56,692 nt of DNA from WVZH01 sp034430425 (GCA_034430425.1 DAOUEK010000092.1:1-56692); one strand, 5' to 3'; shown: positions 17,872 through 27,704, numbered from the stretch's first letter. Numbers and translations are program-made. The notes: generated by a model not told the origin, from the sequence alone.

Positions 17872-19692
17872 TTATTCTTCCGCCGCGATCACGGGATGGA
17901 TGATCTGCCAACTCACCCCACCGTCTGTTGTGTATACGAGGGCAATCTCATCGTCACTTCTGGCGATCGCCCAGCCATGATAGCGGTCGACGAAACTGAA
18001 CTGCCCATCCCAGGTTACGCTGTTGATCTGCTGCCAGGTTTCCCCGGCATCTTCCGTGCGCCACATTGTTTGACCCAGCAGCAAACCATGATCCGGATCG
18101 AAGAACATCAACTGTGTATCGATCTCTTCAGATGAGACCGGCAGCACATACGTCTGCCATGTAACGCCGCCATCCTCACTGGCATAGAAATAATCCACAG
18201 GTTCAGGCCTTTTACCAGGCAGGCATTGAGAACAAGCAAGTCTCAGGCGAATAACATTTTCCGTCAATAGATTGAGATCTTTAGGTTGGCAATAAAAATT
18301 CTGCTTGTCGGAGTATAGAGGTAGATTGCGTTTATACCAGGTTTCTCCTCCATCAGTACTGACGTAGTATATGGGTGGCGGTTCGTATCTGAACCATGTA
18401 CTTGGTTCGAACCGGTATTTTGTCAACAGCCATCCGGTCTGACCATAGAACGCCTTCTCCAAAAACCACTCGGTTGTAAATAAAAAGCAGGAATTCTCCT
18501 CCTCGCGCAAGCACCAAGTTGCTTGGAATGGTTTCCAATTTTTACCGCCATCTGGTGTTCGGAAAAATTGCGTCTGATTAGGCCGACCCGAGGCTACATA
18601 CAAACGATCAATGACCAACCACCCCAATTGGCTGTCGACCATCGTAATCGAGGCCTTGCAATCTATCTCGTCCAATTCATGCATGAGTGCGTTGCTGGCA
18701 TTCCAGGTTCGACCGCCATCGCCGGTATACCAAACCGGCGCGTCAGAGGCGACGCAGCTATAAATCTATTGAAAGGGTTTGGGCGCATAGAGCAGCCAGG
18801 CATGCTCGGCGTCGGTTGCCGCAAAGTACACCTTTGAACCATATTCTTCGCTATATTTCTCCGGGGCTGCGGGAAGCCGCAGCTCATCCCAGGATTGGGC
18901 GCCGTCCCGCGTGATTAAAAACGAGTCCCCGCTGGTGCCCCACCCCTGCGTATCGCTGAGCATGTGGATCGATTCCAACTTCACGGGATTCCCAGCCCTG
19001 AAAGCGGGTGTCGTCGTTGGACGAAATAATGGGGTTGCTGTAACCTGCGGCATCGGGCTCGGTGTAGGGGTGGGTTGAAACTCCGTAGCCATGGCAACTT
19101 GTGTAGATCGTTCAGGATTGACAACATCCCTGCCTTCACTCATACATTGACAGATGGATATCAAGTAACTCCCGGAGTTATCCGAGGTGTATTCATCCCT
19201 TACCCCGAACGTCAATACACCGCCCGGGGCGTTGATCTCAAATGTATAGCGATGATCGGCGTTATACGCGGGGATCTGCCTATCCGGAATATATACATCC
19301 GCAACTTCACCGTTGATCGCCAGAATCCAATCATCATCCGGGTGTTGCGGGGATATCGACACCCCCTCAAAGTCAGTAAAGACGTAGAACGCATCCGTAT
19401 AGGATGTTGCACTGGCCTGTCCCGTGCCGATCATCGTTAACCAAAGGAGTCCCGAATACACATACTGTGTCGCGATCGCATTAACCCCTTTCGAGAAAGG
19501 CGCCCCCAATACTTCCGTGACTCGGCAGGTGTTTGAAGACGGTGCCTGAATGAACAGACGTCTAATCTCATCCACGGCGATCCCGAACGGCATGTCCGTG
19601 AATTTCGCACAACCGCCGACTAACGCCACAAGCAGGATTGTAAACCCCGGTTTGAAATTCGTTTTTTGGAATGACTTATTTCCTACGCACAT
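17872..19692 (-). pseudogene. Asp-box beta-propeller lipoprotein broken by an amber codon
   Basis: One frame of about 607 codons interrupted once, by TAG at 18766-18768. The first part (from ATG 19692, with an in-frame GTG at 19704) has a lipoprotein signal ending LVGGC, a beta-rich domain with WILAINGEVADVYIP, a PTPTPSPMP linker and the first Asp-box (ITRDGAQSW). After the stop the frame continues immediately with VWYTGDGGRTWN and further boxes FRTPDGGKNW, STDGGETW, SEDGGVTW, RTEDAGETW and TTDGGVSW. Because the propeller spans the stop with no shift, this is a single nonsense lesion. It could be a true pseudogene, a sequencing error, or readthrough. Confidence 0.7.
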
Positions 19693-19704
19693 CTTCGGCC
19701 TCAC

Positions 19705-20024
19705 TGATGCTTCATCATCGCCCGCAGGCGAAATTCTCGTTGGACACCTTGCTGGTATCTTACACGCGAAAAGTTACCGTTGAGTTACCGAAGAGATGAG
19801 CCCCCGTCAATCAATGCTACACAGATGCATCCCAATTCCAATCATAAACCCCGCTTTTACGGTCACGAAAATCATTCCCAATGCATCTAGTGATGTGTAC
19901 ACTTTTCCCCGCAAGGGAGCTATACCACTGCGACAGATCGATATGCATTTCGTTTGAAACGAGAAACGGAGCTGCCCTGACGGGCAGCTCCGCAGTTTCA
20001 GATCATTTTAAAAAGCCCCAAACG
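19705..20024. other. Spacer between divergent/convergent units
   Basis: About 320 bases. Apart from the terminator at 19968-19991, no gene or convincing promoter was recognised. Confidence 0.4.
19968..19991 (-). terminator. Terminator of the HlyD/ABC operon
   Basis: GGAGCTGCCC and GGGCAGCTCC form a ten-base perfect stem with a four-base loop, 34 bases after the HlyD-like stop on the minus strand, followed by GTTTCT. Confidence 0.78.
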
Positions 20025-21446
20025 CTACTCCTCAGCCGCTGCAAAGGCCACGTCCGCCGGCATGCCGGGTTTGAGCGAATCGCCCGGATCATCCACTGTC
20101 AACTCGACGGCGTAAACCGTTGTGCGGCGGTCCTCCTCGGTCTGCACGTTGCGCGGGGTGTACTCTGCCCGGTCGGCAATGCGGACCACGACGGCTTCGA
20201 AGGTCCCATCGGGGAAGGAATCCACACTTACTTCCGCTTTATCCCCGAGCGCGATCTGCCCGTAGCGATCCTCCGGCAGATAAACCGTGATCGTCAAACG
20301 CTCCAGCTGCCCGATGGTCATCAAGGTCATGCCCGGCACGACCACTTCGCCGGGCTCGATGTTGCGCGTCATCAGCACGCCCGAGACAGAAGCCTTCACA
20401 GTGAGTTTATCGAGCTGGACCTCGAGCAAATCCAGGGCGGACTGCGTCTGCGTCACGACGGTATCCGCCTGTATGACCGCAGCCTTCGCCTGTTCGACAG
20501 CAGCTTCCGCCACACTCAGGTACGCTTCGGCTTGCTCGATTCCAGCCTGCGCGGCTTGCACACGCAGCGAGTCCCGTCCGACCAGAAGTTGATCGCGTCG
20601 ATCCAATGCCGTTTCAAGTCGCTCGATGGCAACAGCCAGGCGAGCGCGTGCTTCGAGCACATCTTCAGCGGCGTCTTCGTTGAGCAGTATATCGTAATCA
20701 TCCTGCGCCGCTTCCAACTCATCCTTCGCCTCATCGTAGAGATCGTCGATGAAATCGTCCATGTAGCTTCGTTTCTGCGAAGCGACCTGGCGATCCCAGA
20801 GTTCCCTGGCAACTTCAAAGGCAGCCTGTGCTTTTAGCAGCCGCTCTTCTGCGGAGATCAAATCTGCGAAGCCCGAGGTTTCCAGAACCGCATTGTAATT
20901 GGCCCGCTCGTCCGCCAGCATTTCGGCGGCCGCTTCAATCTCAGCTTCGGCACCGGCGAGATGCTCCGATTGCTCGAAGTACCAGGTGGGAAGATCGAAG
21001 TTGTAGGGAAACACCTGCGCCCAAGCCTGCGTGCGTGCGGGAGATTCCTGCGCTCGAGCGACCGCCAGTTCCATTTCATACTGCACGCCGGCCAACTCCA
21101 CACCCGCCTGTGCGGCAGACAATCCCGCCTCAGCCGAATCGACCATGCTCTGCGCCGCATCCTGACTGGCCAGTGCGGCTTTGTGGGCCGCTTCAGCCTG
21201 CGCAACTTGTTGGGTTAAAACCTCATCGTTCATTGAGAAGAGTGCATCCCCCTCCCGGACGGCATCTCCCGCCTCTACAAACACTTCGATCACACGCCCG
21301 CCCAATTCCGGCGCCACAACCACCTCGACGGCTTCGACCACGCCGGAAGCACCCAGTGCGTCTGACCCGCTGCTGTCACAGGCACTCAGCAATCCAGCGG
21401 TCAGGACGATGCTAATGAGCAGACAAAGGTTTCTTTTCTCTCGCAT
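20025..21446 (-). CDS. HlyD-family adaptor lipoprotein of an ABC exporter (YbhG-like)
   Basis: 473 residues. A lipoprotein signal (LTAGLLSAC, Cys23) is followed by a biotinyl-lipoyl-like half motif (VVEAVEVVVAPELGGRVIEVFVEAGDAVREG). A very long Ala/Glu-rich coiled-coil hairpin follows (about residues 85-340), then the second half motif (LDKLTVKASVSGVLMTRNIEPGEV) and a beta-barrel domain (RLTITVYLPEDRYGQIALGDKAEV). It links inner-membrane ABC permeases to the outside. Last gene of the seven-gene tetR operon; RBS GGAGG at 10 bases. Lipid anchoring instead of a membrane helix fits an organism with a single membrane or an unusual envelope. Confidence 0.9.
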   Translation of the reverse strand: MREKRNLCLLISIVLTAGLLSACDSSGSDALGASGVVEAVEVVVAPELGGRVIEVFVEAGDAVREGDALFSMNDEVLTQQVAQAEAAHKAALASQDAAQSMVDSAEAGLSAAQAGVELAGVQYEMELAVARAQESPARTQAWAQVFPYNFDLPTWYFEQSEHLAGAEAEIEAAAEMLADERANYNAVLETSGFADLISAEERLLKAQAAFEVARELWDRQVASQKRSYMDDFIDDLYDEAKDELEAAQDDYDILLNEDAAEDVLEARARLAVAIERLETALDRRDQLLVGRDSLRVQAAQAGIEQAEAYLSVAEAAVEQAKAAVIQADTVVTQTQSALDLLEVQLDKLTVKASVSGVLMTRNIEPGEVVVPGMTLMTIGQLERLTITVYLPEDRYGQIALGDKAEVSVDSFPDGTFEAVVVRIADRAEYTPRNVQTEEDRRTTVYAVELTVDDPGDSLKPGMPADVAFAAAEE

Positions 21447-21507
21447 ATCAACCTCCTGATTTCAAGCCCGGCAGGCGATATTACTCCTTCCGAGCGAAGG
21501 AATTACA

Positions 21508-22455
21508 TCAACGCATACTGGCGATAAACACGTCTTCCAACGAGGGCTCAATCACCGATACATGACCGCAGTCGATATTCGCCTCTCGCAATTCATTATT
21601 AATCGCAGCCTCACTTGCCTGCACATCATGCACGGTCACATGGATTAATGACCCATACAACTCCACGGCTTGCAGCGTTAATTCACCCGACTCCTGCGCC
21701 GCGCGCAGCACCTTCATCGCGCGCTCGGGATCAGAAGGAGCGATCTCCAACACCTGGCCGTGCATCATATTCTCCTTGATCGACTGAGGAGAACCGCGGG
21801 CGATGATATTGCCGCGCTGGATGAAGGCCAGACGATGGCAGTGCTCCGCCTCATCCATGTAGTGTGTGGTGACGAAAACGGTCACGCCCTGCGCAATCAA
21901 ATCGTAGAGTAAATCCCAGAATGCCCTGCGGGAAACCGGGTCGACGCCGGCCGTGGGCTCGTCCAGGAATACCAATTCAGGTCGATGCAATATCGCCGCA
22001 CTCAGCGCCAAACGCTGGCGCCAGCCGCCGGAAAGGTCGCGCGTTTGCGAGTGTTCGTGCTCCTGCAGCCCCGCCGTGGCCATCGCCGTCTGAATGCGTT
22101 CTTCCAGTTCCGCGTTACTCAATCCGTACACCTTGCCGTAAAAAGTCAGGTTTTGACGCACAGTAAGATCGTTGTACAGACTGAAACGCTGTGACATATA
22201 ACCCACCCGGTTGCGAATTTGTTCCGGATGTTCAATCACCGGCACACCCAATACATTCACGGTTCCCTTTGTAGGCGTCAATAACCCAAGCATCATGCGA
22301 ATCGTGGTCGTCTTTCCCGAGCCATTGGGCCCCAAAAAACCGAAAATCTCACCTCGTCTGACCTCGAAATCGATCTCATCCACAGCGGTGAAATCACCGA
22401 ATTGTTTGGTCAAGCCGTGGGCGATAATCGCCATGTCGTTTGCAGTCATATTCAT
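21508..22455 (-). CDS. ABC exporter ATPase (YbhF-like half, second)
   Basis: 315 residues from ATG 22455, five bases after the upstream permease stop. Walker A GPNGSGKTT, signature LSGGWRQRLALSAAILH, Walker B LVFLDEPTAGVD, and H-loop VTTHYMDEAEHC. In E. coli YbhF two such ATPase halves are fused; here they are separate genes at both ends of the permease pair (this one and 24730-25689). The C-terminal extension of about 90 residues has the EVLRAAQ and ASEAAINNELR helices of DrrA-type ATPases. Confidence 0.92.
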   Translation of the reverse strand: MNMTANDMAIIAHGLTKQFGDFTAVDEIDFEVRRGEIFGFLGPNGSGKTTTIRMMLGLLTPTKGTVNVLGVPVIEHPEQIRNRVGYMSQRFSLYNDLTVRQNLTFYGKVYGLSNAELEERIQTAMATAGLQEHEHSQTRDLSGGWRQRLALSAAILHRPELVFLDEPTAGVDPVSRRAFWDLLYDLIAQGVTVFVTTHYMDEAEHCHRLAFIQRGNIIARGSPQSIKENMMHGQVLEIAPSDPERAMKVLRAAQESGELTLQAVELYGSLIHVTVHDVQASEAAINNELREANIDCGHVSVIEPSLEDVFIASMR

Positions 22456-22460
22456 CTCAA

Positions 22461-23585
22461 TTAACTCAATGCCCGTCGTACGTAACGCAGTGAAAAGGTT
22501 CCAATCACCAACCCAAGCAGGAGCAAGGCCAACAAGTTGGGCCACAATACTTGCAGGTCCGCCCCCTTGAGCATAATGCCGCGCAGAATCGCCAACCAGT
22601 GCTGCGCAGGGATGAACTGCGCCACGCCTTGCAGGAATTTGGGCATCGACTCCACCGGCGCGGCGTAACCCGTGAACATGAAGTCGGTAAAGCCCAGTAT
22701 CATCACCAGCAGGAAGGCTTGATGCTGGCTGCGCGAAAAAACGGATATGGCCATTCCCTTAGCCAACTCGACCAACAGATAGCCAAAGGCAAGCAGGAGC
22801 AAAAGCGGGAGCGAACCGCGTATGGGAACTCCGAAGACGAAGTGCACCATCGTCAACATCAAGGAAAAATCGATAAACCCAATCATGACAACAGGAATGG
22901 ATTTGCCGATGATGATCTCCAGCGAAGTGAAGGGCATCACCAGTAATTGCTCCAGGGTTCCCAATTCCCTTTCACGCGAAAAGGACAAAGCTGCGAAGAG
23001 CAATACCGTGAATTCGAGCATCAAAGCCAACTCGGCCGGCGTGGTGTAATAGGCCTCGCTGAGTGATTCGTTGAACCACGTAAGAACGCTGAATTCGAAA
23101 CCGGCGAATTCATCTGCATCGATCCCCAGACGCTCGACGGCGATTTCCTGTCCCATCTGGCGTGTTAGCCCCTCTACAGCACGTAAAGCCGCCGTGGCAG
23201 GGATACTTTCTGCGCCGTTGAGCAAGACCACCAGATTGGGAATCTTATTGGTGGAAGCCATCTTCTCCGAAAAGTCGGGTGGAATAATCACAGCGGCGTA
23301 GATTTCACCACGCTCCATGGCTTCACGGATTGGTTCTTCATCCGTGACGAGTGCTTCCAGGGAAAAGGTCCCCGTGTTCTCCAACATTGTGATCACCTGC
23401 CGGCTGGCAGCACTGCGATCGTCGTCCAGGACCATCAGCGGTAAATTGGTCATGGGACGGGAGGTTGCCCATCCCACCAAGATCAATTCCAGCACGCCAC
23501 CGAAAAGCATGAACGCGGGAAGCCACCAGTCATACCGCAGGTGATAGAACTCCTTGACCGCCAATGCCCAAATCCGCCGGATCAT
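22461..23585 (-). CDS. ABC-2 permease (YbhR/YbhS-like)
   Basis: 374 residues from ATG 23585, which follows GAGGTGCAG; an in-frame GTG lies two codons earlier. N-terminal RIWALAVKEFYHLRYDWW is the amphipathic start common to YbhR/S, followed by one helix, a large outer loop (VIIPPDFSEKM, GAESIPATAALRAVE) and five C-terminal helices with LSFSRERELGTLEQLLVMP, a strong ABC-2 exporter signature. Partner of 23595-24728; both sit between two ATPase genes. Confidence 0.92.
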   Translation of the reverse strand: MIRRIWALAVKEFYHLRYDWWLPAFMLFGGVLELILVGWATSRPMTNLPLMVLDDDRSAASRQVITMLENTGTFSLEALVTDEEPIREAMERGEIYAAVIIPPDFSEKMASTNKIPNLVVLLNGAESIPATAALRAVEGLTRQMGQEIAVERLGIDADEFAGFEFSVLTWFNESLSEAYYTTPAELALMLEFTVLLFAALSFSRERELGTLEQLLVMPFTSLEIIIGKSIPVVMIGFIDFSLMLTMVHFVFGVPIRGSLPLLLLLAFGYLLVELAKGMAISVFSRSQHQAFLLVMILGFTDFMFTGYAAPVESMPKFLQGVAQFIPAQHWLAILRGIMLKGADLQVLWPNLLALLLLGLVIGTFSLRYVRRALS

Positions 23586-23594
23586 CTGCACCTC

Positions 23595-24728
23595 TTAAGC
23601 CAATTTTTTGCGGAAAAACAACGCTGCTACCGCCGAGAAACCAACACCTAATCCGAACAACATAACTGCATACGGCCAGAGCACTTCGAGACCCACGCCG
23701 GGCAAGAAAATGCCCCGTGTAATGATGGCGAAGTGCGTCCCCGGGAGAGCCAGCGATTCCATCCGCATCACTTCCGGCATGGCAGCGATGGGAAAGAAAA
23801 TCCCGGTCAGGAAAAACGCGGGGAAGAAAATCACCAGGAAGGAAAGCGCCAGGGCTGCAGGCTGGGTGTGGATGAAAACACCGATTATCGTTCCCATGCT
23901 CAGAATGGCGAAAAGGAAGATTGCCGACAACAGGAAGAAGAGAATGTAGTTGCCATGAAAGGGAATGTGAAAGGCGGCAATGGCAAAGGTTGGAATGAGG
24001 ATCACGTTCACCAACCCCACCATAATGTAAGGGAGCATCTTGCCCAGGATCAATTCAGCCCGCCCAACGGGCGTGGCGATCAGTTGCTCCAACGTGCCGC
24101 GCTCTCGTTCGCGCGCCAGAGTCAACGCCACGGACAGCGCAGGAAGACCCAAAACGAGGGAGAGCAAGCCCGGGATCACGTCATTCTTCGATTTCAACCC
24201 TGGGTTGAATAAAGTGCGCACTCGCAAGTCCAGCGCCTGTAAAGAACCGCCCGGCATGCCCAACGCCTCGAGCTCCTGCCCCAAAACCTGACTGATAAAT
24301 TCTTCCGTGCGCCAAGCGATGTGATCGAGGGCATGCGCGCCGCTCTGCGGTTCAGTGCCGTCGATGATCACCAAAAGCGGCATACTGCGCATGGTCAGCA
24401 GTTCCTCGGCGAAACGCGGGTTTACCACGATGGCCGCCTTGATCTTGCCGCGCAGCAGCAACGAATCAATCTCCTCGAAGGCCTCCACCTGGGCATACAA
24501 ATCGAGATCGTCCCCTGCCGTCATGCGCTGGATGAATGCACGCGAGGTCGGGCTGCGATCGTAATCGAGCACGGCAATAGGCACGTGCTGGATATTTACC
24601 GTCATCGCGAAAGCCATCACGAAAAGCACCACCGTCGGGGCCAAAATGACCAAACCCAACGTGATCGGATCGCGCATGATGTGGTTGATCTCTTTTACGG
24701 CGACAGCCCACAATCGACGCAAGGACAC
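23595..24728 (-). CDS. ABC-2 permease (YbhR/YbhS-like), GTG start
   Basis: 377 residues from GTG 24728, chosen because GGAGG lies seven bases upstream and the product then starts SLRRLWAVAVKEINHIMRDP, matching its sister. A longer ATG frame from 24860 would run through the upstream ATPase gene. Features: first helix LGLVILAPTVVLFVMAFAM, outer loop with AAIVVNPRFAEEL and IDGTEPQSGAHAL, then ALTLARERERGTLEQLIATPV before the five C-terminal helices. One base separates it from the preceding ATPase stop. Confidence 0.92.
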   Translation of the reverse strand: MSLRRLWAVAVKEINHIMRDPITLGLVILAPTVVLFVMAFAMTVNIQHVPIAVLDYDRSPTSRAFIQRMTAGDDLDLYAQVEAFEEIDSLLLRGKIKAAIVVNPRFAEELLTMRSMPLLVIIDGTEPQSGAHALDHIAWRTEEFISQVLGQELEALGMPGGSLQALDLRVRTLFNPGLKSKNDVIPGLLSLVLGLPALSVALTLARERERGTLEQLIATPVGRAELILGKMLPYIMVGLVNVILIPTFAIAAFHIPFHGNYILFFLLSAIFLFAILSMGTIIGVFIHTQPAALALSFLVIFFPAFFLTGIFFPIAAMPEVMRMESLALPGTHFAIITRGIFLPGVGLEVLWPYAVMLFGLGVGFSAVAALFFRKKLA

Positions 24729-24729
24729 C

Positions 24730-25689
24730 TCAAGCCTCCTGTGTACTTTCTTGAGCAGCCTCCATCCCACGGATAAGCGAGATGAAAGCTTCTTCCATAC
24801 GAGCCGGGGAGTGACGGATCTCCGCCTCACCCAGACCTTCCTTGCGGAGTGCCTCTTCAATTTGCGGAATACGTTTCTTGGCTGAATCCACTACCAGATG
24901 AAGCGCTTCTCCATAGGTCTGGACTTGAAGCACGCCAGAAATTTCCTCGACTGCATGCCGCACATTGCGCCAATCTTGGTGGCGGACAATGACAACATCG
25001 CCCTGGATCTCCGCGCGCAAGCGACGAGGCGTATCGCAGCGCATCATACGCCCGGCGTACATCAGACCGACCCGCGAGCAGCGATCGGCTTCATCCATGT
25101 AGGGCGTGCTTACAACAATCGTCGTTCCACCCAGATGCAATTCCGTCAGAATTCCCCAGAACTCGCGTCTCGAGACAGGATCAACACCGGTGGTTGGTTC
25201 ATCGAGCAAAAGGATCTCCGGCTCGTGAATCAAGGTACAGGCCAGGGCGAGTTTCTTCTGCATACCGCCGGAGAGATGTGTGCCGCGCCGATCCTTGAAA
25301 TCCGCTAAACCGGCGAAACGCAGCAAGCGTTCCATACGCCGCTCGATCTCTCCCTCGGGAACATCGTACATCTTGGCGAAGAAACGCAAATTCTCCTCGA
25401 CACTCAATTCACCATACAGGCTGAATACCTGCGCCATGTAGCCGACGCAATGCTTGATTTCCTCAGACTGGCGCTTGAGATCGAATCCGGCGACGCTTGC
25501 CGATCCGTCGGAGATGGTTAACAAACCGGCCAGGAGGCGCAGGGTAGTTGTTTTTCCGGCACCATCCGGGCCTACCAGACCAAACAGCTCGCCCGGTGCG
25601 ATAGCCAGATCGAGGGAAACGAGTGCACGCACCTTTTTATAAGTACGCGTCAATGCATACGTTTCGATGATGGCAGCGTCGTCTTTCAT
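24730..25689 (-). CDS. ABC exporter ATPase (YbhF-like half, first)
   Basis: 319 residues. Walker A GPDGAGKTT (Asp in place of the usual Asn), signature LSGGMQKKLALACTLIHEP, Walker B ILLLDEPTTGVD, and switch region VSTPYMDEADRC, where the usual His is Pro. It is not the half with a complete H-loop, so in this pair the two ATPases may be asymmetric: this one lacks the switch His while the ATPase at 21508 keeps it (TTHYMDEAEH). The gene follows a small GlsB-like membrane protein by 10 bases. Confidence 0.92.
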   Translation of the reverse strand: MKDDAAIIETYALTRTYKKVRALVSLDLAIAPGELFGLVGPDGAGKTTTLRLLAGLLTISDGSASVAGFDLKRQSEEIKHCVGYMAQVFSLYGELSVEENLRFFAKMYDVPEGEIERRMERLLRFAGLADFKDRRGTHLSGGMQKKLALACTLIHEPEILLLDEPTTGVDPVSRREFWGILTELHLGGTTIVVSTPYMDEADRCSRVGLMYAGRMMRCDTPRRLRAEIQGDVVIVRHQDWRNVRHAVEEISGVLQVQTYGEALHLVVDSAKKRIPQIEEALRKEGLGEAEIRHSPARMEEAFISLIRGMEAAQESTQEA

Positions 25690-25699
25690 CGGCGTAGAA

Positions 25700-25969
25700 C
25701 TACTCCTTCGATCTGCGAATCAGCCATAGCACAATTATTGCAGCGAGTGCCGGTTCCGTTGCAATGCCGATATATTTCAACGTTTCGCTGAAACCCATGG
25801 CCGGGATAACGTACCAATCGAGCAGCCCGACGATGATGCAGGTAACGATCGCCACAACGGTATTTCCCTGTGTGCCGAGAGGGAGATCGTCCTTCCAAAT
25901 TGCGGCCGCCACCTGTCCCATAATCACACCGAGAATAACCATAGCTACAAGTAAGATGAGGATTTCCAT
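25700..25969 (-). CDS. GlsB/YeaQ/YmgE-like small membrane protein
   Basis: 89 residues, three hydrophobic segments: LILLVAMVILGVIMGQVAAAI, then TVVAIVTCIIVGLLDWYVI, then EPALAAIIVLWLIRR. The Gly-rich first helix and the charged loop between helices resemble the transglycosylase-associated (GlsB/YeaQ) stress family, though the usual GGxxxxxLG motifs are weak. It stands between tetR and the exporter genes. The RBS GGAGG is at seven bases. Role unknown; envelope stress is the usual family association. Confidence 0.65.
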   Translation of the reverse strand: MEILILLVAMVILGVIMGQVAAAIWKDDLPLGTQGNTVVAIVTCIIVGLLDWYVIPAMGFSETLKYIGIATEPALAAIIVLWLIRRSKE

Positions 25970-26045
25970 TTACGTGCCTCCTTTGTAAAAGTCTGACAAA
26001 ATTCGACGAATAAAAAAGATATACACCATAGCACCTTCTATTCGA

Positions 26046-26648
26046 TTAGCCCTTGATTGCGATGGATTCGATGATCAGGTGCATACCAGATCGAATGTGT
26101 CTTTCCAAATCGATAATATCTGGAACAGCTGCCCATAAGATGAACAAACCTTCGATAAAAGCACCTAGCGTCACAACCACTTCTCCAGGATCGACTTCCC
26201 GGAATTCGCCATTTTCGATCCCTTGCTGAATGATCGGCCTGAAGAGATCGAAAAAGCCTGTATAGAAGCCCCCAAGCACTTCTTTAACCCGTTTCTCTCG
26301 CAGCAGTAAAGCCCAAAATTCGTACATAATGGGCATCATGGGTTCCATGCGGACAATATCCAAAACGACAAATTCGAGGAAACTTTCTAATTTTTCCATG
26401 GCGGGAATATCCACTTCGACGAAGGCTGCAAGCTGCTCGTACTCACGCCCAAACATACGATCCAGGATGGCCTGGATAATGGCGTCCTTGCTATCGAAGT
26501 ACCAATACAAAGCGCCCTTACTGAGCCCGGCCTGTTTGGCGATGTCGTCCATGCGCGCCTTATGAAAGCCAGCGCGAATGAAGACCTCCGTGGCGGCTTC
26601 CAGGATCTGTGCTTTGCGTTCCTCACTCACGTCAGGGCGGGGCGCCAT
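26046..26648 (-). CDS. TetR/AcrR regulator of the exporter and corrinoid-like transcripts
   Basis: 200 residues. Helix-turn-helix: KAQILEAATEVFIRAGFHKARMDDIAKQAGLSKGALYWYFDSKDAII, a textbook TetR start. The C-terminal part has a TetR_C-like VVVTLGAFIEGLFILWAAVP helix. It heads the exporter operon and its candidate operator ACTGAC-CA-GTCAGT lies at 26668-26681. The same 14-mer occurs ahead of the methyltransferase/HgcA-like gene at 30102-30115, so it probably controls both transcripts. The arrangement with YbhGFSR-like genes recalls E. coli CecR (YbiH). Confidence 0.93.
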   Translation of the reverse strand: MAPRPDVSEERKAQILEAATEVFIRAGFHKARMDDIAKQAGLSKGALYWYFDSKDAIIQAILDRMFGREYEQLAAFVEVDIPAMEKLESFLEFVVLDIVRMEPMMPIMYEFWALLLREKRVKEVLGGFYTGFFDLFRPIIQQGIENGEFREVDPGEVVVTLGAFIEGLFILWAAVPDIIDLERHIRSGMHLIIESIAIKG

Positions 26649-26667
26649 CCATACCTCAAAATATTAT

Positions 26668-26718
26668 ACTGACCAGTCAGTCAACTATGACTATACAGAC
26701 AACCAGGCGCTTTGTCAA
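26668..26718 (-). promoter_or_regulatory. tetR operon promoter with TetR operator
   Basis: TTGACA (26713-26718) and TATAGT (26690-26695) are 17 bases apart on the minus strand. Eight bases downstream of the -10 box lies the perfect palindrome ACTGAC-CA-GTCAGT (26668-26681), over the start of transcription. The identical 14-mer appears at 30102-30115 with the same placement relative to its own promoter. Confidence 0.8.
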
Positions 26719-26741
26719 GCGCGGGATGTTTCCATACAACC

Positions 26742-27659
26742 TCAATCGAAAGGCGAAAGGTGATCCGGCTTTACGATCTTACGGGCAAGCCAACTTCGCA
26801 GCTGAATCCAGGGTTTATGGGAAAAACGCAGCGGTTCCGCATCGAGCTGCTGCCCGGCATACGTCCTCCCCATTTCGATCAAACGATCGGCCTGTGTGTA
26901 ATCCCAGATGGCGATATCCGTCGGTGCGGGCAATCGAATCACACGCAGCGAAGCGCCGGATGTTTTCGCCCAGGCGATTTCACGGGCAGCTTGGGCCTCC
27001 ACCATCAATGAAACCGCATAGGAAGACATGCCCAGAATACCTTTGGCCGTCTCCTTCGAACCCATGGCGTGGGATACATCCAGAGCAAGAATCTGTGTAG
27101 CGCCTCGTTCGATGGCCACACGGATGGGAAGTTTCGTATAAACCCCGCCGTCCAAATAACGCTGACCGCCAACCGGCCACGGAGGGAAATAGGGTGGTAC
27201 AGCCGTACTCGTCATGGCGCCGTCGATAATGCGATCATCGTCGCGATCACCGAAGACACGCAATTCAGCTGTATCGATATTCACTGCAACAGCATAAGCC
27301 GGAACCCCGGCACTTTCTCGCAGCTTCCCGAAGGTGTCCACATCCTGTGGCAAATGTTGACCCAGAAACGCCGCCAGCGCATCGCTCGGCACCAGGCTGT
27401 CCTCTTGCCGGACCAGCCTGCGAACGACGCCAATCGCCGTGGGATTACCTACTTCCTTGGGCCCGGCCGCCCGCCAAAGATCCTGCATACGAGCGACTCC
27501 GCCCGGGCTGGGATCGTATGCTATATAAATGGCGTTCAACGCACCCGCAGATGTCCCCACCACCATCTCGGGCTGAAAACCGGAGGCAAAAATCGGGTCC
27601 AATGCACCAGCCTGCATGGTGCCAAAATTCGCCGCCCCACTCATCACCAGTGCTCTCAT
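26742..27659 (-). CDS. Patatin-like phospholipase
   Basis: 305 residues. The N-terminal block MSGAANFGTMQAGALD is the glycine-rich oxyanion-hole region (G-x-x-x-G variant), the nucleophile elbow is GTSAG, and the catalytic Asp lies in DGGVYTKLP. The family hydrolyses acyl ester bonds of phospholipids or related lipids. No signal peptide is seen, so it acts inside or at the inner face of the membrane. It is the last gene of the four-gene unit starting with the methyltransferase/HgcA-like fusion, 45 bases after the deazaflavin oxidoreductase; RBS GAGGATGA. The link to that unit suggests a lipid step. Confidence 0.87.
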   Translation of the reverse strand: MRALVMSGAANFGTMQAGALDPIFASGFQPEMVVGTSAGALNAIYIAYDPSPGGVARMQDLWRAAGPKEVGNPTAIGVVRRLVRQEDSLVPSDALAAFLGQHLPQDVDTFGKLRESAGVPAYAVAVNIDTAELRVFGDRDDDRIIDGAMTSTAVPPYFPPWPVGGQRYLDGGVYTKLPIRVAIERGATQILALDVSHAMGSKETAKGILGMSSYAVSLMVEAQAAREIAWAKTSGASLRVIRLPAPTDIAIWDYTQADRLIEMGRTYAGQQLDAEPLRFSHKPWIQLRSWLARKIVKPDHLSPFD

Positions 27660-27704
27660 TGATTCATCCTCTTATGATCATTTCGAAAAACGTGTCGGTT
27701 CCAA

